Shown: positions 34,375-43,421 of the stretch, piece by piece
Layout: each line of letters starts with the position of its first letter
Numbering within the stretch: the stretch's first letter is position 1
Source: CAVZTX01 sp963778375
Lineage (GTDB): Bacteria > Chloroflexota > Ktedonobacteria > Ktedonobacterales > Ktedonobacteraceae
Assembly: GCA_963778375.1 (NCBI GenBank)
Contig: CAVZTX010000011.1
Coordinates: forward strand, 248,001-312,000
Length of the DNA stretch: 64,000 bases
Direction: 5' to 3'
Notes under the pieces: model-generated
The model's database searches: none
Seen by the model: only the letters and a program-made list of their open reading frames with translations
Told to the model about the DNA's origin: nothing
Made by a program: the position numbers and the translations under genes

Positions 34375-37300
34375 TTAGAATAAGGAATTGCCATTGTTCA
34401 GAATGACATTCACGCAGTTACTGGCAGAGTTGAGCACTGCGATATCAGGGCTTTTATCACCATTGAAATCGCCTACGACCACAGAGGTAGGATCTGTGCC
34501 CGCGCTATAATTGACCATTGCCGAGAAGGTACCGTCCCCATTCCCCATCAGCACACTCACATCATCGTTGGTGCTACTGGCCGTCACCAGGTCGAGTTTG
34601 CCATCTTCGTTGAAGTCGCCTACTGCTATCGAGTCAGGAGATGCATCGACGGAAGAAGTGAGTGGTGCCGAGAAGGTGCCATCCTCGTTCCCTGGCAAGA
34701 TACTTACCTGGTTAGCAGATTTATTTGCCACAGCGAGGTCGAGCTTGCCGTCTCCGTTGAAGTCGCCTACTGCTATCGAGACGGGATCGGTCCCTGCCGG
34801 GGATTGGATGGCTGGTTGGAAGGTGCCATCTCCTTTGCCCAGCAAAACGCTGACCTGGGCCGTCGCTTCGTTCACCACAGCAAGGTCAAGCTTCCCATCT
34901 CCGTTGAAATCACCTACTGCTATCGAGATGGGATCGGTCCCCGCGGGATAGAGCACTCCTGGTTGGAACGTACCATCGCCTTTACCCAACAAGATACTCA
35001 CTTCATTCGAGGCAGCACTGGCAACAGCGAGGTCGAGCTTCCCATCTCCGTTGAAGTCACCTACCGCCATAGCATTGGGGGCAGCCGACAGGCCGGTGCT
35101 AGACTCTCCTCCCGATTGGAAGCCTGCTTTACCGGTGCCCAGCAACACACTTACGTCATTATTGGTATTATTGGCCGTCACAATATCGGGTTTGCCATCG
35201 CTATTGAAATCACCTAACGTACGGCTGCCGGAGAAGTAGTGCTGCCTGTACCATAGAGAGCGCTTGGCAGAAGGCTGCTGCCATTGCTTAGCAGGACACT
35301 CACACTATTGGTTGTGTCTGCCGCTACCAGATCAGATCCACTTCCAACGAGGTCACCAACCGCTAAAGCGACGGGATTGGTATTCAGATTAGTGGTCGTG
35401 TTCTGGCTCGCCTGGAAGGTGCCGTCTCCATTGCCCAGGAGCATACTTACATTGTTGCTTCCATTATTGGCCGCAACGAGGTCAGATTGCCTATCTCCAT
35501 TGAAGTCACCCACCGCTACAGAAACGGGAGTCGCGCCGGTATTGTAATTCACGGCTGCCGAGAAAGTCCCATCTCCATTTCCTAGCAGCACACTCAGATT
35601 GTTACTTCCATTATTGGCCGCTACAATGTCGAGCTTCCCATCTCCGTTGAAATCGCTTACTACTACCGCAGGTAGGACTGGAGCCAACAGCTATGCCGGT
35701 CGGGGATTGGAAGGTGCCATCGCCTTTACCCAGCAACACGCTCACACTATCGCCCGTCAGATTGGCCGTCACCACGTCAAGTTTGCCATCCCCATTGAAG
35801 TCGCCTACCGCTACAGCCCGTGAACCGGCACCAGCAGTGAAGCTGCTCGGAGATTTGAAACTGCCATTCCCGTTGCCCAACAAAATGCTGACCTGGTTAT
35901 TTAAGTAGTTCGTTACAGCGAGATCAAGCTTCCCATCTCCATTGAAATCACCGGTTGCTATTCCAACCGGATCCTTACCTGCGGCATACTGCGCGTTCGA
36001 CTGGAAGGTCCCATCTCCGTTGCCTAGCAGGATACTCACCTTATTCTTCGAGGGGAGAGTTACCGCGATATCGAGTTTTCCATCTCCGTTAAAGTCTCCC
36101 ACTATAACGTTACCACTGCCAGCACCTACCGCATATGACACGCTCGGCTGGAACGTGCCATCACCATTACCTAATAGCACATTCACATTGCTGCTAGTCT
36201 TATTAGCCACTACCAGGTCGAGTTTGCCGTCCTTGTTGAAATCACCCACTGCTATAGCTCCAGGAGAGCTATTCTGGCCGGTACTGGTGAGCAAGCTTTG
36301 CTGAAAAGTGCCATCTCCGTTTCCCAGCATCACGCCCACAGTGAGGTTTGTGCTTGCCGTCACCACATCGGGTTTTCCATCTCCGTTGAAATCACCTACT
36401 ACAGCGGCAACAGGAGACGCATTCACATTTGTACTGTAACTCACTGCCGGCTGGAATGTACCTAGCGCCACGCCGTTTTTATTAAGCAGCACGCTGATAC
36501 TGTTGCTGGTATTGTTCACCACAGCTAGATCAGGTTTGTTATCCCCATTGAAATCGCCCACCGTCACAGCGACAGGACCAGAGCCAACGCTATAGCTACC
36601 GCGTGAAGGGAATGTGCCATCTCCCTTACCAAACAATACATTAGTCGTAGTGGCTCCGCTGTTTGTTATGGCGAGGTCGAGATTACCATCACCATTGAAG
36701 TCGCTGACTGCCACCGAATCGGGCGCGCTTCCTACAAGATAGGTGACCATTGACTGGAACGTGCCATCGCCTTTCCCCAGCAGCACCCCCACATTATTAC
36801 TGCTACTTCCGCTATTTGTCACAGCGAGGTCGAGCTTCCCATCTCCATTGAAGTCACCCAGGGCAAGTGAAACAGGCGTAGCGCCAACCGTGGAGTCCTT
36901 CTTGGACTGGAAGGTACCATTTCCTTTACCCAGCAGTACACTGACGGACTTGCTACCCTGGTTCGCTACGACGAGATCGAGTTTCCCATCTCCATTGAGG
37001 TCACCTACTGCAACGAAGGCTGGAGTGGTGTCAGTGGTGTAGTTTACCTTTGCCTTAAAAGTTCCGTTGCCCTGGTTCAGCAGGATGCTGACCGCTTTGC
37101 TTCCACCATCCGTTACAGCGAGATCCAGTTTCCCATCTCCATTGAAATCGCCAACCGCAACCGAAGTAGGATTTTTACTGACACTGTAGTTGACTGCAGT
37201 CTGGAATGTTCCATCGCCATTGCCCAGTAGCACACTTACATTACCGCCCCCGTTATTTGCGACAACAAGATCGAGTTTCCCGTCACCGTTCAAATCCGCG

Positions 37301-37659
37301 GCTTTTACCGAGATCGGAGAAGTACCGGTATTGTAGTTTACCGCTGTTTGGAACGTGCCATCACCATTGCCCAACAGCACACTTACATTGTTGCCTGCTT
37401 TGTTAGCGACAGCAAGATCAAGTTTCCCATCTCCGTTAAAATCGCCTGCCGCGATAGAGACCGGACCATTCAAACCATTGATAGTCGTCTTATGGACAAA
37501 TTTAACAACTTTGGGTGGAGTTTTCTTTTTGCTGATATGACCGACGGCGTGCACATTGTGTGAAACGCTCACAAAATGGGCCATCAACGCCAGAAGTGGA
37601 ACGAGTACAAGTAGAGCGAGACACAACCCCTTGATCCAGCGAGCAGACAACGTTTGCAT
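34375..37659 (-). pseudogene. Large secreted VCBS/FG-GAP repeat protein with two frameshifts
   Basis: Start ATG 37659, with GGAG upstream. A signal peptide (LCLALLVLVPLLALMA) is followed by about twenty-two ~48-residue repeats of the pattern VAVGDFNGDGKLDLAVAN...VSVLLGNGDGTF, each with a calcium-type D-x-N-x-D-G loop. The frame shifts near 35680 (one extra base before CCTGCGGTAGTAG) and again near 35220. Restored length is about 1,090 residues, an integrin-alpha-like propeller set. Such proteins are extracellular adhesins or matrix components. The repeats are near-identical at DNA level, so recombination, or assembly errors, may explain the breaks. Confidence 0.85.
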
Positions 37660-37833
37660 AGGACTTCGTCTCCTTCCTTCTCACGAAAAGAAGGCATATT
37701 TCCATATTTGAATATCGGATACGTGTGGGATTCCTAACAGAATATCTATCTGCATCTTAGTGGTGGTTACCGTGATTGTCTATAGAAAAGCGGTTGTGGT
37801 TTAGGGGAAATGGTTATGGTTTCTTAACTCAAA

Positions 37834-37918
37834 GGCACCCGCAAGGAATGCCTCACCATAATCCGAAACGGCCCCGCTTGGCCTTCGTCTCATGGTAGGG
37901 GCATTCCTTGCGGGTGCC
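37834..37918. repeat. REPIN-like inverted pair of REP elements
   Basis: GGCACCCGCAAGGAATGCC (37834-37852) plus TCACCAT face ATGGTAGGGGCATTCC and TTGCGGGTGCC, arms of about 26 bp with a 32-base loop. The right arm (GGGGCATTCCTTGCGGGTGCC) resembles the REP-like elements at 8182 and 9234 (GCCCCTAC on the other strand). It lies between the VCBS and MauE genes. Confidence 0.6.
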
Positions 37919-37959
37919 CTGTCTGCCTTCAATGACACATTGTTCTACAATTATGCAGA

Positions 37960-39492
37960 CTAGTGTGCCGGTTCCTTTTCCACGCCTGCTAGTTGAAGCA
38001 CAGCAGGTGCTCCTGCCGCGAGTTCGGAGGCAATTCTGCCCTCGGCATCGATAAGCATCGCCATTGGTGTGCCCCCCGCACCGAACTGCTTCCCGGCGCT
38101 CATGCCCTGGTCGAGCAGCACAGGCGCTTGCAGGCCCATAGCCTTGTTGTCCTCCACACTGTCGGTCGATACAACGAGTAGCTTCGGCGCATCCTTAGGA
38201 GGTCTGGCCTCCCAGGCTTTGAGATCCTCCAGCATACGCTGGCAAAAGCCGCAGCTAGGTCGCCAGAAGAGTACAAGGGTCTTACTACCCTTGAAATCTG
38301 CTAGACTCACTTGCTTACCGCTCAAATCAGGCAAGCTGAACTGTGGGGCAGGTTCACCAATCTTGGGACCAACAGGCGCTTGTGGTCGTGATGCTCCTCC
38401 TCCATTGCCCTGGGCGGCTATTGGCAGTGAACGAAGTACGGGCAGACCTGCGGCTCCTGCGACCAGGCTACGAATAGCATCAGCCCCCTGCGCAACAGGA
38501 CTGCCAATTGTACCATCTGGTTGCACGAGTACAGCACTGGGCGTGCCATAAGCCTGATAGGACTGAGACACTTCACGATCTTTTTGTAAAAGGACCTGAG
38601 TGATGCCGTGCTCGCTAGATTTTGCAAGGTTAGCTTCAGGCGTACCACGACTTATGACCGCCAGGTTCAGTTTACGACTGTAGTCACGCTGCCAACGACC
38701 AACTTCGGGCAGGAGAGCGGTGCAAGGCCCACAACCGGGATCTGAGAAGAGCAAGAGCACCGGTTTGTCACTGGCACGCAACGCTTCTAACGTGAGCGTT
38801 TCTCCACGCAGGCCAGCTAACCCAAAGGTGGGGGCCTGCGTGCCAACAGGCAAGCCAGCATTTCCCAGGTTTGAACCTGCTGCAGTATTCGAAGGTAACG
38901 TGAGACCAGCCTCAGCAAGTCGCTCTTCCATCGCTTCCAGCCGTAAAAGCAGTCGTCCATGTTGACGCAGAGACTGCAAGAGTACCCAGCCTTCCAGCAC
39001 CAGCAACGCGAGCAAGATCACTCCACCTACCAGTTCAATCCGCTGAGCAATAGTTAGCGCTCCCCACCAGACGAGGGGACTGAGCTGCACTGTACTTAAC
39101 CCGAATCCGACGACTACAGCCGCTATAGCAGCCAGCACCAGGTTACGAATCAAAGTGGACTTGCCCGCGGGAGCCGAGTACAGTTGGCCAAAACAGTGGC
39201 AATCAGGCTGCCGACCACGAGCAAGGTTATAGCTAATGCCACCAACAAATAGCAACAGCAAGACTAGTGCTCCAAGTGCTCCCCACCACGCAACGACCGG
39301 TATGAGCAGCGCTATTGCCACAACGAGTTCCGCCAGGGGCAGCAAGATACCAAAGGGTGCGGCTAGCGCATTCGGCAAGCCAAAGTCGCGCATAGCTTGC
39401 TGTGAACCGGGTAGATCGGCCAGCTTAGCCAGACCTGCCACGAGGAAGACTAGCGCCAATAGCAGTCGTGCTAGAAGTAGTACAAGTGCCAT
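37960..39492 (-). CDS. MauE/DoxX-type membrane protein fused to two thioredoxin-like domains
   Basis: 510 residues from ATG 39492, with AAGGAG upstream. Residues 1-180 form four to five TM segments of the MauE/DoxX redox family, with Cys98 and Cys100 in the PDCHCFG motif. After a coiled linker (~180-200) come two TlpA/ResA-like thioredoxin domains: domain 1 with C254-G-P-C257, domain 2 with C414-G-F-C417. MauE-type proteins are thought to pass electrons across the membrane for disulphide formation; the two tethered thioredoxins would then act outside on secreted proteins. This fits an island rich in secreted cysteine-containing proteins. One thioredoxin is usual; two are uncommon. Confidence 0.88.
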   Translation of the reverse strand: MALVLLLARLLLALVFLVAGLAKLADLPGSQQAMRDFGLPNALAAPFGILLPLAELVVAIALLIPVVAWWGALGALVLLLLFVGGISYNLARGRQPDCHCFGQLYSAPAGKSTLIRNLVLAAIAAVVVGFGLSTVQLSPLVWWGALTIAQRIELVGGVILLALLVLEGWVLLQSLRQHGRLLLRLEAMEERLAEAGLTLPSNTAAGSNLGNAGLPVGTQAPTFGLAGLRGETLTLEALRASDKPVLLLFSDPGCGPCTALLPEVGRWQRDYSRKLNLAVISRGTPEANLAKSSEHGITQVLLQKDREVSQSYQAYGTPSAVLVQPDGTIGSPVAQGADAIRSLVAGAAGLPVLRSLPIAAQGNGGGASRPQAPVGPKIGEPAPQFSLPDLSGKQVSLADFKGSKTLVLFWRPSCGFCQRMLEDLKAWEARPPKDAPKLLVVSTDSVEDNKAMGLQAPVLLDQGMSAGKQFGAGGTPMAMLIDAEGRIASELAAGAPAVLQLAGVEKEPAH

Positions 39493-39781
39493 CAATAATT
39501 CTCCTTCTAAATGAAAGCATACGCACTACAAAAAACTGTTCACTCTACAGATCCTAAAACTGACAAGCTATCATATAAGACAATTTGAGTGGAATACTAT
39601 TTCTCCGAAGAGGAGGATACAAGCTGAATACTGTAGCAAGTCTAGCATAAAAATAGAGCTATTTCAAGCAATCTCCTTTAGTAACCATTGTTGCTGAATG
39701 GTACGGCCCAGAAACAAGAAAACGATATTATCGTGAAGACACATTCGTTATGTACACAAAGTACGTACAAATTACGTCCTA

Positions 39782-40681
39782 CTACATGCCGATCAATTCA
39801 GCTTTCTCAATAATTTTTCTCGCATTTCGTATAAGCGCAACATCAACCATTGTTCCCTCATATGCAACTGCGCCAAGTCCTTTTGCCTGTGCCTCTTTGT
39901 AGATTGCATCCAGCCTACGCGCCCGCTCCACCTCTTCCTGGGTAGGTGAAAAGACCGAGTTGGCAATATCGATCTGACTGGGATGAATAGCCCATTTGCC
40001 GCTAAAACCGAGGGTATGCGTACGCACACACTCCCTACGAAAACTATCAAGATTTTTGAAGTCAATAAACGGTCCATCGATTGCATCAATGCCAGCGGCA
40101 CGCGCAGCGATTACAATCTTATTCCGAACATAGTGCCAGACATCACCAGGATAAAGATTCGGATTGTCTCCAATAGCTCTGGTATCCACTCCCTGTGAAG
40201 CGGCATAATCAAACGGGCCAAAGATGATTGCCTCTAAGCGCGGAGTGGAACGTGCTATTTCCTCAACCGTCAGCACCGCCTCGACTTCTTCAATCAGTAC
40301 CTCAAGACCGATGCGCCGTGGTCGTTTCAACCGTTTCTCTATTTGCGTCAGCAGTACATCAACCCACCACACATCCTTTGCCGATTTCACTTTAGGAATG
40401 AAGAGAATGTCAAGATACTCACCAGCTTCCTCAACAACCGAGATAATGTCCTGGTAAGCATACTCCGTCTCAAGGTCATTGATGCGTACAGCTCGCGTTT
40501 TCTTTCCCCAGTTGAGGGTTTTCAGCGCGTTGATCGCTTTTGCTCTGGCCGCTACTTTTTCATTAGGCGCAACCGAGTCTTCCAGGTCAAGAAACACAAG
40601 ATCAGCACTGCTAGCCGCAGCTTTTGCTATCATATGTTCATTGCTAGCAGGCGTCGATAGTTCAGATCGTCTCAAACGCAT
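39782..40681 (-). CDS. HpcH/HpaI (CitE-type) lyase, likely malyl-CoA/methylmalyl-CoA lyase
   Basis: 299 residues. The TIM-barrel CitE family markers are all present: LRRSELSTPASNEHM, LDLEDSV (metal-binding), RINDL, LFIPKV, LEVLIEEVEAV (Glu) and IIFGPFDYAASQGV (Asp). The last motif is like the GP-D-AAS of bacterial malyl-CoA lyases. Substrate is inferred: (S)-malyl-CoA or beta-methylmalyl-CoA, alternatives being citramalyl-CoA. AAGGAGG precedes the start. It is the last gene of an operon with MaoC and acyl-CoA dehydrogenase. Confidence 0.87.
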   Translation of the reverse strand: MRLRRSELSTPASNEHMIAKAAASSADLVFLDLEDSVAPNEKVAARAKAINALKTLNWGKKTRAVRINDLETEYAYQDIISVVEEAGEYLDILFIPKVKSAKDVWWVDVLLTQIEKRLKRPRRIGLEVLIEEVEAVLTVEEIARSTPRLEAIIFGPFDYAASQGVDTRAIGDNPNLYPGDVWHYVRNKIVIAARAAGIDAIDGPFIDFKNLDSFRRECVRTHTLGFSGKWAIHPSQIDIANSVFSPTQEEVERARRLDAIYKEAQAKGLGAVAYEGTMVDVALIRNARKIIEKAELIGM

Positions 40682-40694
40682 AATTCCCTCCTTG

Positions 40695-41210
40695 CTATAC
40701 TACCTTCCCTTCGCGGGCCTTCGTCATTTTCTCATCCCACGCACGCTGCCACGCTTCATCAAACGCTTTTGTCGGAACCATCACACGCCGTTTGAACGAG
40801 AGTACGTTTTCACCACGCTGGTTGTATGCGATGGTCTCCACCGTAACAATACCCCGGTCGGGTTTGGTAGTGGAAAGTTTCTTGTCCAGTACCTTCGTTT
40901 CAGCATAAATCGTGTCACCATGGAAGGTAGGCGCAAGATGTTTGACGTTCTCAAATTCGAGGTTTGCAATCGCTTTGCCGCTCACATCCGGTACACTCAT
41001 ACCAAGCGCTATGCTGAAGATCAGCGGGCCCACCACAAGACGTTGTCTATGCTGGGTTGTCTCACTGTAGAAGGCATCGATATGCAGCGGATTGTGGTTC
41101 ATCGTAAGCATGCTGAAAAGCGTATCGTCATATTCGGTAATGGTACGTCCAGGCCAGTGCTTGTAAATAGCCCCGACTTCAAATTCTTCAAAGCAACGAC
41201 CAAACTGCAT
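40695..41210 (-). CDS. MaoC-family (hot-dog) dehydratase/hydratase
   Basis: 171 residues with a single hot-dog domain. The hydratase motif reads MNHNPLHID, so the usual catalytic Asp of (S/G)D-NP-H is Asn, while His and the final Asp are kept. Next to a CitE-type lyase this suggests a mesaconyl-CoA/itaconyl-CoA type hydratase producing beta-methylmalyl-CoA or citramalyl-CoA for cleavage. AGGAGG precedes the start. Product assignment is inference. Confidence 0.85.
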   Translation of the reverse strand: MQFGRCFEEFEVGAIYKHWPGRTITEYDDTLFSMLTMNHNPLHIDAFYSETTQHRQRLVVGPLIFSIALGMSVPDVSGKAIANLEFENVKHLAPTFHGDTIYAETKVLDKKLSTTKPDRGIVTVETIAYNQRGENVLSFKRRVMVPTKAFDEAWQRAWDEKMTKAREGKVV

Positions 41211-41219
41211 ATGTACCTC

Positions 41220-42368
41220 CTATTCCTTATATCTCTCCAACAATTGTCGAGCAATCACCAATCGCTGAATCTCGCTGGTACCCTCACCTACCAGCATAAA
41301 AGGGGCATCGCGGTAGTAGCGTTCAACGTTAAAATCTTTGGTATAGCCAAAGCCGCCGTGAATGCGCAAAGCTTCCAGGGTAACCTCCTGGCACATCTCG
41401 GTAGCGAAAAGTTTCGCCATGCCAGCTTCGAGATCGCAGCGTTCGCCTCGATCTTTTTTCTGCGCCGCCTGTTGAAGCAAGAGGCGAGCCGCTTCAATCT
41501 TGGTCGCCATGTCTGCCAGTTTGATCTGAATTGCCTGATGCTGGGCAATCGGTTTACCAAAGGTTTGACGCTGTTGAGCATACTTAATAGCATCGTTGAA
41601 GGCAGCTTGTGCTACACCTACGGCGCGTGCAGCGACATTGATGCGGCCCAGTTCCAGCCCATTCATAGCTTGCTTGAAGCCTTCGCCCTCGCTACCTCCG
41701 AGCAAATTAGCGACGGGAACATGCACATCGTCAAAAACCAGTTCGGCAGTCTCCACACCCTTGTAGCCAAGTTTCTCAAAGGTACGGCTGACATTCAAGC
41801 CAGATGTATCCTTTTCGACGAGAAAGAGGCTCATACCGCGATGCGGGGGATGAACGTTCGTATCCGTGCGAGCCAGAACGGCAAAGATGCTGCCATGCAT
41901 GCCATTGGTAACCCAGAGTTTGGAGCCATTGAGCACATATGCATCACCATTCCGTACAGCGGTCATCGTAATAGCCTGCACATCACTTCCTGCATTTGCT
42001 TCAGAGAGGCAAAGTCCCCCTCGCTTATCTCCTTCTGCCATCACCGGAAGGAAGCGCTGGCGCTGATCTTCTGTCCCATAACTTGAAATAATATAGGCTA
42101 CCATGAGATGGGTGTTCACAATTCCCGATAGGCTCATCCAACCACGCGAAAGCTCTTCAATGATCTGTACATACGTGAGGAAGTCGAGGCCAAGGCCTCC
42201 ATAAATTTCGGGGATGGTTGCGCTGAAGATTCCAAGTTCCTTGAGCTTGTCGATCAGGACAACCGGGTACGTGTCGTTTTTTTCGAGATCATGGGCAATT
42301 GGGATCACTTCGCGATCTACGAATTGTCGAACTTCGCTGATTATCTCTTGCCTCTCGGGATCAAGCAT
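41220..42368 (-). CDS. Acyl-CoA dehydrogenase
   Basis: 382 residues, normal length. FAD- and substrate-binding motifs: LCLSEANAGSDVQAI, LNGSKLWVTNG, GFGYTKDFNVERYYRDAP, and the catalytic-base region GEGTSEIQR. The neighbouring hydratase and lyase suggest a short branched or dicarboxylic acyl-CoA as substrate (methylsuccinyl-CoA is one candidate), not ordinary fatty acids. The start lies 3 bp after the LysR stop codon, so it is translationally coupled. Confidence 0.92.
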   Translation of the reverse strand: MLDPERQEIISEVRQFVDREVIPIAHDLEKNDTYPVVLIDKLKELGIFSATIPEIYGGLGLDFLTYVQIIEELSRGWMSLSGIVNTHLMVAYIISSYGTEDQRQRFLPVMAEGDKRGGLCLSEANAGSDVQAITMTAVRNGDAYVLNGSKLWVTNGMHGSIFAVLARTDTNVHPPHRGMSLFLVEKDTSGLNVSRTFEKLGYKGVETAELVFDDVHVPVANLLGGSEGEGFKQAMNGLELGRINVAARAVGVAQAAFNDAIKYAQQRQTFGKPIAQHQAIQIKLADMATKIEAARLLLQQAAQKKDRGERCDLEAGMAKLFATEMCQEVTLEALRIHGGFGYTKDFNVERYYRDAPFMLVGEGTSEIQRLVIARQLLERYKE

Positions 42369-42371
42369 GCA

Positions 42372-43289
42372 TTAGCCCTCTTTTCTACGTAAGCGTCTAT
42401 CAGCGTGCTGCAGGAGGAACGATTTGAAAGCGCGAGCTGTAGCGGAGAGATGTTTCTCCTTCAAGTGAACCAGGCGCCATTGGCGAACAATGGGAAAACC
42501 CTCGACATCAAGGATGACAAGACGATTCGTTTCCAGTTCCATGTCAAGCGCCACACGCGAGATGAGCGCAATGCCAAGGCTGGCTGCGACACCTTGTTTA
42601 ATAGCGCTGTTGTTACCCATCTGCATACTGATCTGTAAAGGGACTCCTGCCTCCTGCAAGGCTGCTTCCAGAGCCGCACGTGTGCCAGAACCCGGCTCAC
42701 GCAGCAAAAAATGCTCTCGCCCAAGCTCTTCGATGGGTGCCTTTACCCTACCGGCTAAGCGGTGTGTTGGCGCAGCAACCAGCACCAGTTCATTAAAGAC
42801 AAGTGGCTCGATCTCTACAGGAACCTCGACAGGAATTGCTCCCATAACGGCCATATCGACACGATTGTTGATAAGTGCATCGACGAGTAAACCCCAATTC
42901 ATCACATCCAACGATATCTCAACCTGAGGATAGATCCGGTGAAACGTTCCAAGCAAACCCGGTATGACATACGTTCCTACCGTTGTATCAGCTCCCACAC
43001 TCAAGCTGCCATAGTGGGGACTGCGCAGCGACTCTATCATTCCCAATGTCTCATCGATCACCGAAAAAATTTTCTGGCTATAAATATAGAGTTCTTCGCC
43101 TGCTTTGGTGAGGTGCGTTTTGCGACCGATCTGGTCAAACAGCTTGATGCCGAGGTTTTTTTCCAGGTCACGGATTTGCGCGGAAACAGCCGGTTGACTA
43201 AAATGCAGTTCTTCAGCAGCGCGGACAAAGCTACAGTGTTTGGCAACGACCTGGAATGTGGCGAGTTGGTGCAGATTGAGCGTACGCAT
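42372..43289 (-). CDS. LysR-family transcriptional regulator (CbbR/CysB-like)
   Basis: 305 residues from ATG 43289 (MRTLNLHQL), with AGGGGG upstream. The HTH (FVRAAEELHFSQPAVSAQIRDLEKNLG, in short parts) and an effector domain of periplasmic-binding fold (SLSVGADTTVGTYVIPGLLG, REPGSGTRAALE) are complete. It is transcribed with the operon it probably controls, which is less usual than the divergent LysR arrangement. A palindrome ATAGTACTAT at 43325-43334 lies upstream. Confidence 0.92.
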   Translation of the reverse strand: MRTLNLHQLATFQVVAKHCSFVRAAEELHFSQPAVSAQIRDLEKNLGIKLFDQIGRKTHLTKAGEELYIYSQKIFSVIDETLGMIESLRSPHYGSLSVGADTTVGTYVIPGLLGTFHRIYPQVEISLDVMNWGLLVDALINNRVDMAVMGAIPVEVPVEIEPLVFNELVLVAAPTHRLAGRVKAPIEELGREHFLLREPGSGTRAALEAALQEAGVPLQISMQMGNNSAIKQGVAASLGIALISRVALDMELETNRLVILDVEGFPIVRQWRLVHLKEKHLSATARAFKSFLLQHADRRLRRKEG

Positions 43290-43324
43290 GAGTGTCAAAG
43301 CCCCCTAAGATATAGCCCTCATGT

Positions 43325-43334
43325 ATAGTACTAT
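43325..43334. promoter_or_regulatory. Possible LysR site
   Basis: ATAGTACTAT is a perfect 10-bp palindrome 36 bp before the LysR start, in the spacer with the divergent 1,313-residue gene. Confidence 0.35.
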
Positions 43335-43421
43335 GATAGCCCAAACTGTCAACTGCTTTCCTATTTTGAAATAGTTTGATATAGTTGGTGCGATCATTCT
43401 AGAGGAGAGACGTCTGGCATA

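Noticed and set aside
34375..37659. CRISPR-like periodicity
   Set aside because: The ~145-bp period is that of VCBS protein repeats in frame; there are no short identical repeats with unique spacers and no cas genes.
37760..37830. AACC repeats upstream of the VCBS gene as another phased heptad site
   Set aside because: The AACC cores are 14 and 6 bp apart on the minus strand, not 11, so the phase fails.
40479..42086. 535-codon plus-strand ORF
   Set aside because: It is antisense to the CitE, MaoC and acyl-CoA dehydrogenase genes, which have clear motifs and ribosome sites; its translation has no recognisable domain.
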